From contig MENI01000110.1 in the NCBI GenBank assembly GCA_001768195.1, positions 35,062 through 99,061 of the forward strand: DNA of 64,000 bases, read 5' to 3'. Source of the stretch: Bacteroidetes bacterium GWA2_40_15 (GTDB lineage: Bacteria; Bacteroidota; Bacteroidia; Bacteroidales; VadinHA17). Below, piece by piece: positions 17,199 through 25,267 of the stretch. Positions within the stretch are counted from its first letter, which is position 1, and each line of letters opens with the position of its first letter. A program made the position numbers and the translations under genes. Under the pieces are notes generated by a model, which searched no databases, was not told where the DNA came from, and was given only the letters and a program-made list of their open reading frames with translations.

Positions 17199-18197
17199 TT
17201 ATATCCTGGTTTCTAATTTAAGATCAGCGAGAAGGTCATTTATCTTTTTCATCTCTTCACCGGTCAGCTTAAAATCAACTGCTTTTACATTATCAAGAAC
17301 CTGTTCCGGATTCCTGGCCCCGGCAAGAACACATGTTATTCCCGGCTGCTCTTTTGTCCAGTTAAGAGCCAGCTGGGAAAGAGTTACACTTCGTTCATCA
17401 GCTATCACCTTAAGTTTAACTGTAAGATCTATTATTCTCGATAGGTTAGGCTCCTTATAATATGGAGTATCAGGCCGGCTGTCTCCGTCTCCGAAAGAAT
17501 GACCTTTCTTGAATTTGCCTGTAAGCAGTCCTCTCTGCAGCGGGCTGTAAGCAAGTATTCCGATATTATTATCTATGCAGTAAGGAACGATCTCTTTCTC
17601 GATTTCACGGTTTACCATGCTGTAAGGGATCTGGTTTGATGCTATCTGAAGCGTTTTAAGTGCTTCAGCCATCAGATCATGGGAATAATTAGATACAGCG
17701 CCTGCTCTGATTTTTCCTTTGCTGATAAGCAGTTCCAGAGCTTCCATCGTTTCTGAGACAGGTGTTGTGGCATCAGGCCAGTGGATCTGATACAGATCGA
17801 TATAGTCGGTGCCCAGGTTTTTGAGGCTCCTGTCGCAATCGGCCAGCACACGCTCCTTCGATGAGTATGCATAGATATCGATATCTTTGCCGTTGTTATC
17901 CTGTGTTGAGAAGTAAAACTTGCCCTTCTTCTCATCCCATATCATTCCGAATTTGGTGAGAATCTGTGCCTTATCTCTTTTTCCTTTGACTGCTTTTGCA
18001 ACAAGCTCCTCGCTCAGACCGAAACCATAAACAGCAGCTGTATCGATTGTTGTCATCCCGTGATCAATGGCAGTCTCAACAGCCCTTATAGCATCCTTTG
18101 CATCAGCGCCTCCCCAGAGCCATCCTCCGATAGCCCATGCCCCGAATGCAATTTCAGATACTTGGATCTCCGATTTTCCCAGTGTCCTGTATTCCAT
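17199..18197 (-). CDS. Aldo/keto reductase
   Basis: A 332-residue (beta/alpha)8 NADPH-dependent reductase. The family tetrad appears as D52 (TIDTA), Y58 (AAVYG), a Lys near 84 (ILTKFG) and the His of the YQIHWPD segment. The C-terminal LAGARNPEQV segment binds the nucleotide phosphate. It probably reduces an aldehyde produced by one of the two aldolases of the operon, or oxidises an inositol-like polyol. A repeat-filled 105-bp gap separates it from the upstream HAD gene, so it could have some independent expression. Confidence 0.85.
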   Translation of the reverse strand: MEYRTLGKSEIQVSEIAFGAWAIGGWLWGGADAKDAIRAVETAIDHGMTTIDTAAVYGFGLSEELVAKAVKGKRDKAQILTKFGMIWDEKKGKFYFSTQDNNGKDIDIYAYSSKERVLADCDRSLKNLGTDYIDLYQIHWPDATTPVSETMEALELLISKGKIRAGAVSNYSHDLMAEALKTLQIASNQIPYSMVNREIEKEIVPYCIDNNIGILAYSPLQRGLLTGKFKKGHSFGDGDSRPDTPYYKEPNLSRIIDLTVKLKVIADERSVTLSQLALNWTKEQPGITCVLAGARNPEQVLDNVKAVDFKLTGEEMKKINDLLADLKLETRI

Positions 18198-18223
18198 AAT
18201 TTATTTTTTATTTAACAACATCT

Positions 18224-18304
18224 AACCCACCCCTAGCCCCTCCCAGGAGGGGAACCGAAAATCCCTACCATTGCGCCGTTGCGCCGTTGTGCCGTTATGC
18301 CGTT
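18224..18304. repeat. Dispersed CCCACCCCTA palindrome plus 8-bp tandem repeat
   Basis: 18224-18254 is one copy of a repeat seen again at 24247-24277 and inverted at 37341-37369. Its core CCCCTCCCAGGAGGGG can fold as a hairpin. It is followed at about 18271-18304 by four imperfect copies of the 8-mer TTGCGCCG, running into the last codons of the HAD gene. It lies inside an operon, so it may act as an attenuator or mRNA-stability element; that is inference. Confidence 0.7.
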
Positions 18305-18947
18305 ACCATTCCAGCACCTCATCCGGTACTTCAAGAAGTGATGAGTAAATCCAGTCAGCTTCATGAAGTTCATCGACACTGAAAGAAGTTGTTACTGCAA
18401 GGCACCTGCAACCTGCCGACTTTCCTGATCTTATCCCGCTCACAGCGTCTTCAACCACAAGGCATTCCTCTGGTTTTAGTCCGAGGTTTTCTGATGCTCT
18501 GAGGTATATATCAGGGAAGGGCTTCTTGTTAGTCACATCCTCTCCGGTTATGATCGAGTGAAACGTTTCGGGCGGCAGTCCTATTTCAGTCAGGTTAACA
18601 AACATCTTGACACTGTCGGCGCTTGTGGCCAGTGCCATTTTTAATCCTTTATTACTGCACCTTGAAATAAATTCCAGAGCTCCGGGAAGAGCATACAGGT
18701 TATTCCTGACAATCTCTCCGAATACTTCATAGGTCCGTGCTTTAACAGCGGGCAGGTCAACCGTTATCCCATATTTCTCCGCTACCCCTCCTATGTACTT
18801 GTTTTCTCCCATCCCTACAAAAGGATGGAAATCCTCAGGTTTTGCGTGTACTCCAAGCTCTTCAAACATCATGATTGCAGCTTTTGCGATGAATGCTTCA
18901 GAATCAACCAGGACGCCATCCATATCAAAAAGTACTCCTTTTATCAT
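18303..18947 (-). CDS. HAD-IA phosphatase/phosphomutase, beta-phosphoglucomutase-like
   Basis: A 214-residue HAD protein with motif I DMDGVLVDS (nucleophile D8, D10), a helical cap, a KPFPDIYLRA segment carrying the motif III Lys, and VVEDAVSGI motif IV. Such enzymes remove phosphate from sugar phosphates or isomerise hexose phosphates. The start codon overlaps the stop of the class II aldolase gene by 4 bp, so both products are probably made together. This suggests it processes the aldolase substrate or product. Confidence 0.82.
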   Translation of the reverse strand: MIKGVLFDMDGVLVDSEAFIAKAAIMMFEELGVHAKPEDFHPFVGMGENKYIGGVAEKYGITVDLPAVKARTYEVFGEIVRNNLYALPGALEFISRCSNKGLKMALATSADSVKMFVNLTEIGLPPETFHSIITGEDVTNKKPFPDIYLRASENLGLKPEECLVVEDAVSGIRSGKSAGCRCLAVTTSFSVDELHEADWIYSSLLEVPDEVLEW

Positions 18948-19582
18948 CTGAAGATTTTTTCAATTTCAAAAGCCCTGCCCCGTGTAAGTGGACTTTTCTT
19001 TCTGGTAAGGTTCACTATCAGAGTCATTTTTGCAGCGTTTTCAAGGACCTCTGTTTTGTCGAAAGCCTGTAAAAGATTCGTACCTGTGGTTAGTACGCCA
19101 TGATTTTCAAGAAGAAGTATATCGGATTTCTCAATATATTCTGCTGCAAGATTTGCCAGACAGGCTGTTCCCATAAGAGCATATGGTACAACTACAGGTG
19201 TTCCGAGTATGGCACATGCTTCAGCTGTAAGATTGGTTTCGATGCTTAACTTCATGGCTGTAAAGGATGAAGCACACACCGGATGGGCATGTACAATTGC
19301 TTTAATATCAGCCTTCCTTTTATAAATGGCCAGGTGCATCCCCGATTCAATGGAAGGTTTCAGTTCAGGAGTAAGATTCTCACCGAGGATGTTCATTAAA
19401 CCAACCTCTCTCCATTTCATTCTGCCCTTGTCGGTTGCCGAAGGTGTTATGACTATTATGTCATTCGAAATCCGCAGACTTATGTTACCTCCTGATGTAG
19501 AAGTGAGGCCCTGTTTGTACAGGCGCCTCATGAACATGGCAACCTCTTTACGCTCCTTTTTAAATCTGTTGTTGTATTTCAT
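18944..19582 (-). CDS. L-fuculose-phosphate-type class II aldolase
   Basis: A 212-residue class II aldolase/adducin protein, the usual length for FucA-like aldolases. Catalytic E79 (SIESGMH) and zinc ligands H98, H100 (VHAHP) and H161 (ENHG) are all present, along with the phosphate-binding TSGGNIS (29-35). Such aldolases split ketose-1-phosphates into DHAP and an aldehyde. It lies 3 bp after the HAD-IIA gene and overlaps the next HAD gene by 4 bp. The substrate could be fuculose-, ribulose- or 5-deoxyribulose-type phosphates. Confidence 0.82.
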   Translation of the reverse strand: MKYNNRFKKERKEVAMFMRRLYKQGLTSTSGGNISLRISNDIIVITPSATDKGRMKWREVGLMNILGENLTPELKPSIESGMHLAIYKRKADIKAIVHAHPVCASSFTAMKLSIETNLTAEACAILGTPVVVPYALMGTACLANLAAEYIEKSDILLLENHGVLTTGTNLLQAFDKTEVLENAAKMTLIVNLTRKKSPLTRGRAFEIEKIFR

Positions 19583-19585
19583 GTT

Positions 19586-20374
19586 TTACTGCTGAACGAG
19601 ATCAATTACTCCGTTAAGTATATACTTCGGTCTGTAAGGGAAATTATTAACCTCATTGCGCGAAGTTATTCCGCTTAAAACCAGCAGAGTATCAATTTCA
19701 GATTCCATTCCGCACCTGATATCAGTGTCCATCCGGTCACCTATCACAACAGCGTCTTCTCTTTTTACTCCCAGTTTTTTGAGGGCAATTCTCATCATCA
19801 GCGGATTGGGTTTTCCGACAAAATAGGCTTTCTTACCCGTGGCAATCTCAATAGGGGCTATCAGTGCCTTTGTCGAAGGAGTGATCCCATTCTCAACGGG
19901 ACCGCTGATATCGGAGTTGGTTCCGATGAGTTTGGCCCCTTTTATCACAAGGTTTACGGCAAGTTCTATTTTTTCAAAATTATAACTGTGAGGATCCCCT
20001 ACGACCACATAATCGGGATTGACATTATTAACAGTATATCCAACGCTGTACATTGCATGGATCAGACCTGCATCTCCTATAATGTAAGCGCTCCCGTTGG
20101 GATTCTGACTTGAAAGAAAAGCCGCTGTTGCCAGTGCACTTGTATAGAAATGTTCCTCTCCCGAATTTATTCCCAGTCGTTTAAGTTTTTCATGAAGTTC
20201 TTTGGGTGTCCGTTCAGCAGAATTTGTAAGGAAAAGATATTTTTTCCCTGATGATTCGAGCCAGTTTACAAAATCGGTAACGCCCGGAAGGAGTCTGTTA
20301 CCATGGTAAATAACTCCGTCCATATCTATTATGAACCCTGCTTTTGATCTGATTTTCTGGATATCCTGTTCCAT
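19586..20374 (-). CDS. HAD-IIA (NagD-like) sugar phosphatase
   Basis: A 262-residue HAD-IIA hydrolase. Motif I is DMDGVIYHGNRLLPG, motif II is LTNSAERTP, the cap domain covers about 80-180, and VIGDRMDTDI is motif IV. NagD-like enzymes dephosphorylate glycolytic-type sugar phosphates in the cytoplasm. The gene lies 49 bp after the E1 gene and 3 bp before the aldolase gene, so two HAD phosphatases bracket one aldolase. Confidence 0.82.
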   Translation of the reverse strand: MEQDIQKIRSKAGFIIDMDGVIYHGNRLLPGVTDFVNWLESSGKKYLFLTNSAERTPKELHEKLKRLGINSGEEHFYTSALATAAFLSSQNPNGSAYIIGDAGLIHAMYSVGYTVNNVNPDYVVVGDPHSYNFEKIELAVNLVIKGAKLIGTNSDISGPVENGITPSTKALIAPIEIATGKKAYFVGKPNPLMMRIALKKLGVKREDAVVIGDRMDTDIRCGMESEIDTLLVLSGITSRNEVNNFPYRPKYILNGVIDLVQQ

Positions 20375-20423
20375 ATTGAATTAATTTGAGCTGCAAAGAT
20401 ATCAAAAAGGCGTTATACAGAAG

Positions 20424-22892
20424 TTACACTCCTTCTTTATTAAGTCTTATAGCTTTTTCTGTAGAGCAGTCTGTAGTTATCTGATGCCCCTTCAGCGGAA
20501 TTATTTTTTCATGGATTGCATCCAGTATCCATCCGGGTTGAGGGAAGAAGTATTCTTCCATCTCATAAGCAGGTGTTATCCAGTTCCTTGATCCGACAAC
20601 AACCGGAGGAGCATCAAGGTGATCAAAGGCCAGTTCGGTGATTGTCTGGGCCATCTCTTTCAGGAACGATCCTCTGGCTGAGGCATCGCTGGCAAGAACA
20701 ATCCTTCCGGTCTTTTTAACAGATTCAATAACAGGTTCATAATTGAATGGAACAAGCGATCTTGCATCAACGATCTCTGCACTTAACCCATATTTTTCTT
20801 TCAGGGTATCAGCAACCTTCAGAACAGGATAAAGAGTTGCCCCTATTGTGAGGATTGTAATATCTGTTCCAGCTCTTTTAATATCGGGTTCGCCCAGCGG
20901 GATCTCATAATAACCTTCAGGCACTCCGCCTTCATGAAACATCTCGCCTATATCGTATATCCTCTGGCTCTCGAAGAAAACAACCGGATCGGTTCCCTGC
21001 AGTGCAGTATTCATAAGACCTTTAGCATCATAAGGTGTTGCCGGGAATACAACCTTTAAACCCGGGATGTGTGCTGTAAGAGCTGTCCAGTCCTGTGAAT
21101 GCTGGGCACCGTATTTTGATCCGACAGAGACCCTAAGTACCACAGGCATCTTAATGATATTACCGCTCATTGCCTGCCATTTGGGAAGCTGATTAAAGAC
21201 TTCATCTCCGCAACGCCCCAGGAAATCGCAATACATTATTTCAGCAATAACTCTTCCTCCGCACATCCCATATCCAATAGCGGTTCCCACTATGGCTCCT
21301 TCTGAAATTGGTGAATTGAAAAGACGATGGTAAGGCAGCGCTTCGGTAAGACCCCGGTATACTGCGAATGCTCCGCCCCAGTCGCGGTTCTCTTCTCCCC
21401 ATGCTGCAAGGGTCGGATCTTTGTAAAAACGGTCAATGATGGCTTCAAATATGCCATCACGGAGCTGGAAAAGTCTTGCTTTTGAGACAAGTTTTCCATC
21501 TTTGTCCTTATAAAACCGCTCCTTTGTTTTCAGGGATTTAACCCTTGGATTCTCTTCAAGAGGCATAAGAACATCAGGTGTACCTTCCTCCATTTTATCA
21601 ACCGGGGTATTTGAAAACATCATTTTCCCGATCCAGTCCGGATCTTTTTTCATATCAAGTCGTGGGGATATTGTATCATCAATAGTCAATTTAAGTATCC
21701 GGGAGAGCAATTCTTTTGTCTCTGAAGTAATTTCATCCAGTATTTCCTGTTTGGCAATTCCTGAGGTGACCAGGGATTTCCCGTATGATAGTATGGAATC
21801 TTCCTGCTGCCAAGCCTCTATCTCCTCTTTTGACCTGTAGGATGATGCATCGGAGGGAGAGTGCCCGCTAATCCTGTAGGTAAGCGTGTCAAGCATAACG
21901 GGTCCTTTCTTCTCGTTCAATATCTGTTTTTTTCTTCTGAAAGCATCAATAACCGCGAGTGGGTTATATCCATCAATTCGTTCAGCATGCATCGATTCAG
22001 GATTTATACCTGCTCCGACTCTGGCAAGGATGTCAAATCCCATAGTTTCCCCCATAGTTTGTCCTCCCATACCATAAAGGTTGTTCATGAAGTTGAAGAT
22101 CAGTGGCAAACCTCCCTTTTGATCTCCTGTCCAGAGTGTTTTGTACTGGTCCATTGTGGCAAAGCATATTCCTTCCCACACAGGGCCACAGCCCATTGAA
22201 GCATCACCGATATTGCATACAACGATTCCCTGTTTACGGTTTATTTTCTTATACAGGGCAGCTCCGACGGATATATCACCTGAACCTCCGACTATTGCAT
22301 TGTTGGGATATATTCCAAAGGGAGTAAAGAAGGCATGCATTGAACCTCCGAGTCCCTTGTTGAAACCGTTCTCACGGGCAAAGATCTCTGCAAGCGCTCC
22401 ATAGAGAAGGAAGCTGACCGCAAGGTGCCTGATAGTACCCTGGAATCTCTTTTCAACAACTTTAAGCGCTGATCCTCCGAAATAGCTCTTCATCACATTA
22501 TAAAGGGTATCTTCATTGAGGCGGTGGATTGCTGATAGACCTTTGGCAAGTATTTCGCCGTGGCTGCGGTGTGATCCGAAGATATAGTCGTTGGCATCAA
22601 GGTTATAAGCCATCCCGACTGCTGATGCTTCCTGTCCTATTGAGAGGTGGGCAGGTCCGGGATGATTATAGGGAATGCTGTTATATTCGTTGGTTGTTTT
22701 GATTAGATTAAGCATGGTTTCAAATTCCCTTATAACAACCATGTCGTGATAGATCCTTACGAAATCCTCACTTGTGAAATTCTTCTTTTCTTCCTCAATT
22801 GATTTGTTATACTGGTTGACAGGTATCTTACCGAACTCAATGAATTTTGGCTTGCGTACCACCTTTGGATTAATATTCTGACTCTTTGGCAT
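20424..22892 (-). CDS. 2-oxoacid dehydrogenase E1, fused alpha and beta subunits
   Basis: An 822-residue thiamine-diphosphate enzyme that decarboxylates a 2-oxo acid and passes the acyl group to E2. The alpha part (about 40-400) has the TPP motif GDASMGCGP followed by MNNLYG. The beta part (about 470-820) carries SEGAIVGTAIGYG and the AEIMYCDF segment. Fused E1 proteins occur in Bacteroidota branched-chain oxoacid or acetoin dehydrogenases; this one is long because of N-terminal and inter-domain extensions. It is 49 bp downstream of E2 and precedes sugar-phosphate genes, an unexpected partnership. No E3 gene is in the window, so a shared E3 must come from elsewhere. Confidence 0.85.
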   Translation of the reverse strand: MPKSQNINPKVVRKPKFIEFGKIPVNQYNKSIEEEKKNFTSEDFVRIYHDMVVIREFETMLNLIKTTNEYNSIPYNHPGPAHLSIGQEASAVGMAYNLDANDYIFGSHRSHGEILAKGLSAIHRLNEDTLYNVMKSYFGGSALKVVEKRFQGTIRHLAVSFLLYGALAEIFARENGFNKGLGGSMHAFFTPFGIYPNNAIVGGSGDISVGAALYKKINRKQGIVVCNIGDASMGCGPVWEGICFATMDQYKTLWTGDQKGGLPLIFNFMNNLYGMGGQTMGETMGFDILARVGAGINPESMHAERIDGYNPLAVIDAFRRKKQILNEKKGPVMLDTLTYRISGHSPSDASSYRSKEEIEAWQQEDSILSYGKSLVTSGIAKQEILDEITSETKELLSRILKLTIDDTISPRLDMKKDPDWIGKMMFSNTPVDKMEEGTPDVLMPLEENPRVKSLKTKERFYKDKDGKLVSKARLFQLRDGIFEAIIDRFYKDPTLAAWGEENRDWGGAFAVYRGLTEALPYHRLFNSPISEGAIVGTAIGYGMCGGRVIAEIMYCDFLGRCGDEVFNQLPKWQAMSGNIIKMPVVLRVSVGSKYGAQHSQDWTALTAHIPGLKVVFPATPYDAKGLMNTALQGTDPVVFFESQRIYDIGEMFHEGGVPEGYYEIPLGEPDIKRAGTDITILTIGATLYPVLKVADTLKEKYGLSAEIVDARSLVPFNYEPVIESVKKTGRIVLASDASARGSFLKEMAQTITELAFDHLDAPPVVVGSRNWITPAYEMEEYFFPQPGWILDAIHEKIIPLKGHQITTDCSTEKAIRLNKEGV

Positions 22893-22941
22893 ATCTTTAT
22901 TTTTTCGTTTATTTTTTTCTCCCTTTCTCCCCCTCGCTTAC

Positions 22942-24162
22942 TTAAAATTGAAAATTCTCGATTTGGTTCTTAATCTCCTTAAGGAATAATGTAGCCGGTC
23001 CCCCATCAATTGCCCTGTGATCATAAGTCAGCGATAGTCCGATATATGGTACAAAACCGAAAACATTGTTCCCCAGGCTGGCAGGTCGGTTAATAATGGT
23101 GCATACTCCAAGTATTCCCACCTGTGGCAGGTTGATCACCGGTGTAAACATCTCCACCCCGTAGTTCCCAAGGTTGGAGACTGTGAAAGAGGCGGAGGTG
23201 CTCTGTATAAGTTCAGGACTGATACTTCCTTTTTTACATGAATCAGCTGCTGATTTCAGTTCCCTGGAAAGGGTAGGCAGATCCATCTCATTAGCATTCT
23301 TAACAGCAGGGACCATCAATCCGCGGGGGGTATCGACAGCCAGACCGAGATGTACTTTACTGAAGGTTTTTATCCTGTCTTCGAGGAAATGACTGTTGGC
23401 TTCAGGGAATTTTTCAAGAGCTCTTATAACACACCAGCATATCATGTCGTTCAGAGTGATATCCTGCTGTTTCCTGTCTGTTAAAAGCTTATTTTTAATT
23501 ACTAGTCTTAGTTCCAGCAGGCGACGCACATCGGCGCTCATGTGGTGTGTAAGCTGGGCCGAATTCTGCAGTGAACTGTGCATTGTTCTGGCAATGATCT
23601 TTCTTATGTTGCTTAAAGGCTGCTCGGTAAATTCAGCAGTTGTGGAAATAACTTCTTTATTCCCGGGCCGGGCCATTGACAATGCTTTTTCAATATCTGC
23701 AGCAACAACCCTTCCACTAGGTCCTGTTCCCCTGAGAGAGTTGTAGTTTATACCTTTCTCTTCAGCCATCTTTCTGGCTTTTGGCGATATCCTGGTTCTT
23801 TCCTCAGGGGCAATATCAGGTTCATCTGCTTTTATTTTGCCAACCGGTGTATTGCCAACTGCCTCATTTGCCTCTGCACTCATTTTCTCTCCCTGTACTC
23901 CAACAAACGCAGAGATGTCTTCGCCGCTTTGTCCGATCACTGCTACATTGAATAGTACCGGTACTTCATCTCCTTCATTGTAAAAAATATCAAGAAGGAT
24001 CCCTTCGGATGATGATTCAAGATCGAAAGCTGCTTTGTCAGTCTCATAGGAAAAGAGAATTTCCCCGGTTGTAACCTTGTCGCCCTTGCTTTTAAACCAT
24101 TTGGTTATGATGCAGGTCTCTACCGATTGCCCCTGCTTTGGCATTATTACTGCTGTTGCCAT
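22942..24162 (-). CDS. 2-oxoacid dehydrogenase E2, lipoyl acyltransferase
   Basis: A 406-residue E2. There is one N-terminal lipoyl domain (1-80) with the lipoylated Lys in ETDKAAF (K43), an E3/E1-binding domain at about 125-160 (SPKARKMAEEKG...GTGPSGRV), and a catalytic CoA-acyltransferase domain with the YDHRAIDGG active site (H382). It forms the core of the complex with the downstream fused E1. It is the first gene of the GntR-controlled operon, with a long leader of about 240 bp. Acyl specificity is unknown: pyruvate, acetoin and branched-chain acids are all possible. Confidence 0.88.
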   Translation of the reverse strand: MATAVIMPKQGQSVETCIITKWFKSKGDKVTTGEILFSYETDKAAFDLESSSEGILLDIFYNEGDEVPVLFNVAVIGQSGEDISAFVGVQGEKMSAEANEAVGNTPVGKIKADEPDIAPEERTRISPKARKMAEEKGINYNSLRGTGPSGRVVAADIEKALSMARPGNKEVISTTAEFTEQPLSNIRKIIARTMHSSLQNSAQLTHHMSADVRRLLELRLVIKNKLLTDRKQQDITLNDMICWCVIRALEKFPEANSHFLEDRIKTFSKVHLGLAVDTPRGLMVPAVKNANEMDLPTLSRELKSAADSCKKGSISPELIQSTSASFTVSNLGNYGVEMFTPVINLPQVGILGVCTIINRPASLGNNVFGFVPYIGLSLTYDHRAIDGGPATLFLKEIKNQIENFQF

Positions 24163-24246
24163 TTTAAAGATGTTATTTCGTGTCCTGTTTCTTTTTTCTT
24201 TTTTCTTGGGCTTTCTTCACCTCCCACTCCTTACCTCTCATGATTC

Positions 24247-24277
24247 AACCCACCCCTAACCCCTCCCAGGAGGGGAA
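24247..24277. repeat. Dispersed CCCACCCCTA palindrome, copy 2
   Basis: This copy differs from 18224-18254 by one base (TAAC for TAGC) over 31 bp and contains the hairpin-forming core CCCCTCCCAGGAGGGG. It lies in the leader between the E2 start and its promoter, on the untranslated part of that mRNA. Confidence 0.75.
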
Positions 24278-24341
24278 CTCTAAGTCCAAACCTTACTGCC
24301 TCATACCTCACTTCTCACCTCACGCCTTCCTCCTTTCGCCA

Positions 24342-24357
24342 ACTTGTTATTATAAGT
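24342..24357. promoter_or_regulatory. Palindromic operator, copy 1 (ACTTGTTATTATAAGT)
   Basis: This 16-bp imperfect palindrome matches the copy at 24425-24440 at 13 of 16 positions; both fit ACTTGTwwTTAyAAGT. Its centre is 83 bp from the other copy. It lies downstream of the predicted E2 transcription start, a place where a bound repressor could block elongation. GntR/HutC operators commonly contain GTA and TAC half-sites, which fits. Confidence 0.55.
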
Positions 24358-24407
24358 AAGTCAAATATTATCAATTGATTATAGAAATATCTAATAATCA
24401 GATACTA

Positions 24408-24438
24408 CAAAAATAAATATTTTAACTTGTATTTACAA
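24408..24438 (-). promoter_or_regulatory. Promoter of the E2-E1 operon, overlapping operator copy 2
   Basis: On the minus strand TATTTTTG (24408-24415) fits TAnnTTTG, and a TTG at 24436-24438 lies 20 bp upstream as a -33 element. The TTG is inside the right arm of the palindrome at 24425-24440, so a bound regulator would cover the -33 box. Confidence 0.5.
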
Positions 24439-24440
24439 GT
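24425..24440. promoter_or_regulatory. Palindromic operator, copy 2 (ACTTGTATTTACAAGT)
   Basis: The arms ACTTGTA and TACAAGT are perfect inverted repeats with a 2-bp spacer. The site is 38 bp upstream of the GntR start codon and overlaps the predicted -33 box of the divergent E2 operon, so one dimer could control both directions. The adjacent UTRA-type GntR protein is the obvious candidate binder. Confidence 0.65.
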
Positions 24441-24478
24441 AAAATGTTATATATTTACAGAAAAATTATCATCTGCAG

Positions 24479-25195
24479 ATGGTTGTTCCGAAAACAATAC
24501 CCCGGTACCGAAAACTTTATGAGGTACTACGGAAACACATCCTCGATGGTGTTTACAAGGAAGGAGACCTGTTACCATCGGAAAATGAGTTGTGTCAGTT
24601 ATACGGTATGACACGGCCCACTGTCCGTCAGGCTCTGAGCACACTCTCCAATGACGGTTTTATAAGGAAACACCAGGGAAAAGGAAGCATTGTACATCAT
24701 CTTCCGAGGGCAATAGGAATACTTTCTGTATCAGGAACAACTTCTGCTGTTGGTGACCGCAATCTTAAAACGAAGATCATAAAGAAACCTGTTCTGATAC
24801 AATGGCCTCAGAGTTTTATGTTTCCCTTATCTGAACTTGAAAATGAGTCAGGTTGCATATATATGGAAAGACTAAGGCTTCTCGACGATGTACCAATATT
24901 CTATGATATCAGCTATATAGGCAATATTAATCTTCCCAGAATAACCTCCCGGCAGTTTGAGAACAGATCACTGTTCCGGATACTCAGGGATCATTACCGT
25001 GTTGAGATAAAAGGAGGGGAGCAGAGATTAAAAGCAATACCGGCTAATGCGAGGATCAGCAAATTTCTTAAACTGCATAAAAACCAACCGGTCCTTCATC
25101 TCGAAAGGAAGATGGAGACCAATAATCCCGGTCTTTTTGTCTATTCTTCAATATTCTGCAATACAGAGAAATATTCCATATTCGGAAGATTCTAA
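24479..25195 (+). CDS. GntR-family regulator, HutC/UTRA subfamily
   Basis: A 238-residue regulator. The N-terminal winged helix (about 7-70) contains the family signature GDLLPSENELCQLYGMTRPT and a KHQGKGSIV wing. The C-terminal UTRA ligand-binding domain (about 90-235) usually senses a phosphorylated sugar or similar effector. It is divergent from the E2-E1 operon, and two palindromes lie in the gap. The natural reading is a repressor of that operon, relieved by a pathway sugar phosphate. The ATG at 24479 gives a full-length helix-turn-helix region. Confidence 0.88.
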   Translation: MVVPKTIPRYRKLYEVLRKHILDGVYKEGDLLPSENELCQLYGMTRPTVRQALSTLSNDGFIRKHQGKGSIVHHLPRAIGILSVSGTTSAVGDRNLKTKIIKKPVLIQWPQSFMFPLSELENESGCIYMERLRLLDDVPIFYDISYIGNINLPRITSRQFENRSLFRILRDHYRVEIKGGEQRLKAIPANARISKFLKLHKNQPVLHLERKMETNNPGLFVYSSIFCNTEKYSIFGRF

Positions 25196-25267
25196 AAAAT
25201 CCTTATTTTTATGGTTTCTTAAATGTTAATGGCAACTTATACTAACTATTAATAAACCTGATTGATT

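Noticed and set aside
24163-24341. Riboswitch or thiamine-sensing element in the E2 leader
   Set aside because: The leader is mostly pyrimidine-rich low-complexity sequence with one dispersed hairpin; no THI-box-like core was found.
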